NCBI GenBank assembly: GCA_965222335.1
Contig: OZ244944.1
Span: forward strand, 3,224,001 to 3,288,000
DNA: 64,000 nt
Origin: G965222335 sp965222335
GTDB lineage: Bacteria > Pseudomonadota > Gammaproteobacteria > Pseudomonadales > Halieaceae
Reading direction: 5' to 3'
Below, one piece after another: positions 62,230-64,000 of this stretch; the stretch's first letter is position 1; each line of letters opens with the position of its first letter. The notes beneath the pieces were generated by a model. The model was not told the DNA's origin. It worked only from the letters and a program-made list of their open reading frames with translations, and ran no database searches. A program made the translations under genes and the position numbers.

Positions 62230-62958
62230 TTAGCCCGCCTGCCTGAACTGTTGCTGGAAGGCGCGAATGCGCGCGGCGTTGGCGCCGAGGTCACCGACCC
62301 CGACCCGCGAAACCGAGCGCAGGTCGATCCGGGTGCCGCCATCCCCGGTGGGACGCAGGCGAATGGCGATGTCGTCCTTGAAGCCCATGATCCGGGTGGT
62401 GTCCACCGCCTCGATGCTGCGCTTCTGGTTGCCCTCGTAGGTGACTTCCCAGCCCAGCGCGCGGGCGGTATCCAGGGCGCGCTCGTAGGCGGCCTCCGGC
62501 GCCAGCTCGGTCAGCAGCGGCCCGAGGTCAGGATAGGCACTGCGTTGCTGGGCGCGGGTGTCCTCGCTGTACGTCAGGGAGTTGGCCTCCGACCCGCGCA
62601 ACGCCGGGGCGCGGGCGAAGGTCGGCGGCTGTTCCAGGTCGGTGCTGATGTTGTGAATCGGGGGGTGGTCGCCACGGCCGCCCAGGGTGACGGCCAGCAG
62701 CACCGCGCCGGGCAGGGCCAGCAGGGCGGCGTTGAGCAGGGGGCCGCGCCGCGGGCGCAGTTTGGGCAGCAGGGCCAGGATCACCACCAGCGCCAGCAGC
62801 ACGGCGCTGAGCAGGCAGGCCAGGGCGTAAATGATCAGCCCGGGCTGCCAGGCGCCGGCGCGAACCACAATCACCGACAGGGGCAGGGCCAGCAGCAGGA
62901 CAAGGCCTGTCCAGCGCAGGGCGGCGATCCAGCGGGGTTGGGCGGGGGTCTCGGACAT
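62230..62958 (-). CDS. DUF1499 domain-containing membrane protein
   Basis: 242-aa protein with three N-terminal membrane segments (about 13-30, 38-62 and 73-92) and a C-terminal DUF1499 domain (AYERALDTARALGWEVTYEGNQKRSIEAVDTTRIMGFKDDIAIRLRPTGDGGTRIDLRSVSRVGVGDLGANAARIRAF). Function is not established for the family. It lies 8 bp upstream of the protease gene on the same strand, so the two are probably cotranscribed. Confidence 0.88.
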   Translation of the reverse strand: MSETPAQPRWIAALRWTGLVLLLALPLSVIVVRAGAWQPGLIIYALACLLSAVLLALVVILALLPKLRPRRGPLLNAALLALPGAVLLAVTLGGRGDHPPIHNISTDLEQPPTFARAPALRGSEANSLTYSEDTRAQQRSAYPDLGPLLTELAPEAAYERALDTARALGWEVTYEGNQKRSIEAVDTTRIMGFKDDIAIRLRPTGDGGTRIDLRSVSRVGVGDLGANAARIRAFQQQFRQAG

Positions 62959-63129
62959 CGGGCGCTCCAGCAGTCAATTTGGCTCGAGAGAATACTATCT
63001 CTGCATAGACAGTGCGACCGCGACGGTGGTTCAACAGAGCAGCCAGCACTGGCAATTACCCCGCGCGCGATTGAGCCATCGCGGTGCATTTGCTTTACTC
63101 CGGCGCTGCATTTAAAGGAGCAACAGGAT

Positions 63130-63903
63130 ATGGGCAGAGTGGCGGGTAAGGTGGCGATCGTCACAGGCGCGGCCAGCGGGATGGGCAGGGCGGACGCCGT
63201 ACTGCTCGCAGCGGAGGGCGCGCGCGTGGTGCTCGCCGATCTCAACGAGGCCGCCGGCGAGGCTGCGGTCGCGGAGATTGGCGAGGCGGCGCGCTTCATG
63301 CGCCTTGACGTCACCGACGAGGCCAACTGGCAGCAGGTGGTGGCGCAGACCGTGGCCGAATTCGGTCGCCTGGATATCCTGGTCAATAACGCGGGCATGA
63401 TGAGCCTGGGCAGCGTGGTGGACACGGAACTGGCAAGCTGGCGCCAGCTGATGGCGGTGAATGCCGAGGGCGTGTTCCTGGGCTGCAAACACGCGCTGCC
63501 GGCCATGGTCGAGTCTGGGGGTGGCTCCATCGTCAATATGTCTTCCGTGGCGGCGATGCAGGGCATGTCCTTCGTCGCCGCCTACAGCGCGAGCAAAGGC
63601 GCGGTGCGTTCCCTGACCAAGAGCGTGGCGCTTTACTGCAGGGAGCAGCGCAACGGCGTGCGCTGTAACTCCATTCACCCGGACGGGGTGAGGACGCCGA
63701 TGGTGGTCAAGGTGGCCACGGGGCAGGACAGCGCCACCCGCGAGGAAATCGAGGCGATGGACCAGGCCGGGGCCATGTGCGAGCCCGAGGACGTGGCACA
63801 GATGGTATTGTACCTGGCCTCTGACGAGTCGCGTTTCGTCAACGGCGCGGAAATGCTGATCGATAACGCCGCCACCATCACACCGCCGGTCACCCTGAGC
63901 TGA
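63130..63903 (+). CDS. Short-chain dehydrogenase/reductase (3-alpha/7-alpha-HSD-like)
   Basis: 257-aa classical SDR starting MGRVAGKVAIVTGAASGMGRADAVLLAAEGA. Cofactor motif TGAASGMG, Asp in VVLADLNEA (NAD preference), NNAGMMS, catalytic Ser in NMSSVAAMQGM, YSASKGAVR (YxxxK). The ATG at 63130 is fixed by AAAGGAG at 63114-63120; a long open frame upstream is antisense to the DUF1499 gene and not real. Hydroxysteroid dehydrogenases fit this subgroup well, but the substrate is inferred from context. Confidence 0.9.
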   Translation: MGRVAGKVAIVTGAASGMGRADAVLLAAEGARVVLADLNEAAGEAAVAEIGEAARFMRLDVTDEANWQQVVAQTVAEFGRLDILVNNAGMMSLGSVVDTELASWRQLMAVNAEGVFLGCKHALPAMVESGGGSIVNMSSVAAMQGMSFVAAYSASKGAVRSLTKSVALYCREQRNGVRCNSIHPDGVRTPMVVKVATGQDSATREEIEAMDQAGAMCEPEDVAQMVLYLASDESRFVNGAEMLIDNAATITPPVTLS

Positions 63904-63915
63904 GAGGCAAGTAAC

Positions 63916-64000
63916 ATGGAGAAGCTGATCTACCCAATGTGGACCGACGACGAGGGAAGTGCCCTGCGGGAGCGCTTGCTGGAGACGCTGGTACAGCCCC
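63916..64000 (+). CDS. Start of an unidentified gene, possibly EthD-like (3' end outside window)
   Basis: 28 codons are visible, beginning MEKLIYPMWTDDEGSALRERL, 12 bp after the SDR stop with a GAGAGG ribosome-binding site. The opening EKLIY-MW resembles EthD-domain proteins, but this is too short for a firm call. Confidence 0.45.
   Translation, partial: MEKLIYPMWTDDEGSALRERLLETLVQP

Noticed and set aside
62251..63129. Upstream extension of the last SDR to 550 residues.
   Set aside because: The first 293 residues are antisense to the DUF1499 gene. AAAGGAG before ATG 63130 sets the start.
1..64000. CRISPR arrays, rRNA or tRNA genes, prophage and complete insertion sequences.
   Set aside because: I looked for regularly spaced repeats, tRNA-like cloverleafs near pilA, integrase or transposase motifs and phage structural genes and saw none. 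A tRNA scan program could overturn this for tRNA genes.

Overview
The window is about 64 kb of GC-rich chromosome, densely packed with genes. It looks like a free-living, probably marine gammaproteobacterium. The pilD-pilC-pilB / pilA block and the nadC-ampD-ampE block resemble the Pseudomonas chromosome. The mix of type IV pili, a full general secretion pathway, paired acyl-CoA dehydrogenases, DUF1214 and sulfotransferase genes and a TPP-controlled TonB receptor fits the Halieaceae/Spongiibacteraceae (OM60/NOR5-like) group. That placement is inference: no rRNA or tRNA gene is present. I saw no prophage, CRISPR array or complete insertion sequence.

Layout. (1) 1-9464: type IV pilus genes pilD (cut by the left edge), pilC and pilB on the minus strand. 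Divergent pilA has a consensus sigma-54 promoter and a strong terminator, followed by two tandem paralogous multi-membrane GT-C-like proteins and a polyprenyl-phosphate glycosyltransferase. Together these look like a pilin or envelope glycosylation locus. (2) 9474-19418: Lrp and divergent alanine dehydrogenase, malate synthase G, a LysR regulator, a long acyl-CoA dehydrogenase, RraA, NadC, AmpD and AmpE. (3) 19507-22658: an FHA-domain sigma-54 activator with two C-terminal Fis-type helix-turn-helix segments, translationally coupled to a membrane Ser/Thr kinase. (4) 22708-29393: ketopantoate reductase, YajQ, a thiamine scavenging operon (TPP riboswitch, TonB receptor, thiamine-binding protein, PnuC-type permease, thiamine kinase-like protein), and a GGDEF protein with a broken active site but an intact I-site. 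(5) 29413-36502: carbonic anhydrase, a REP-like inverted pair, an epimerase, TrmH, a small membrane protein, a DUF1214 protein, a sulfotransferase with APS kinase and ATP sulfurylase (a PAPS-making sulfation module), then a second palindromic repeat element.

(6) 36564-48079: a complete gspC-N type II secretion operon without its own prepilin peptidase, so PilD at the left edge probably serves both systems. (7) 48127-55815: rubredoxin, an exported serine hydrolase, an M24 X-Pro aminopeptidase, two sodium-coupled amino-acid transporters and a cardiolipin synthase. (8) 55963-64000: a small exported protein, a tyrosine phosphatase, a ketosteroid-isomerase-like protein, two acyl-CoA dehydrogenase subunits with complementary missing motifs, two short-chain dehydrogenases, a trypsin-like protease and a DUF1499 protein. 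This last block suggests steroid or another polycyclic/isoprenoid substrate catabolism.

Functionally the window combines surface machinery (pili, type II secretion), its probable modification and control (glycosyltransferases, sigma-54, kinase/FHA, a c-di-GMP receptor candidate) and scavenging (thiamine, amino acids, probable steroids). The best candidates for undescribed biology are the pilA-linked GT-C/GT-C/GT2 operon and the FHA-activator/kinase pair.
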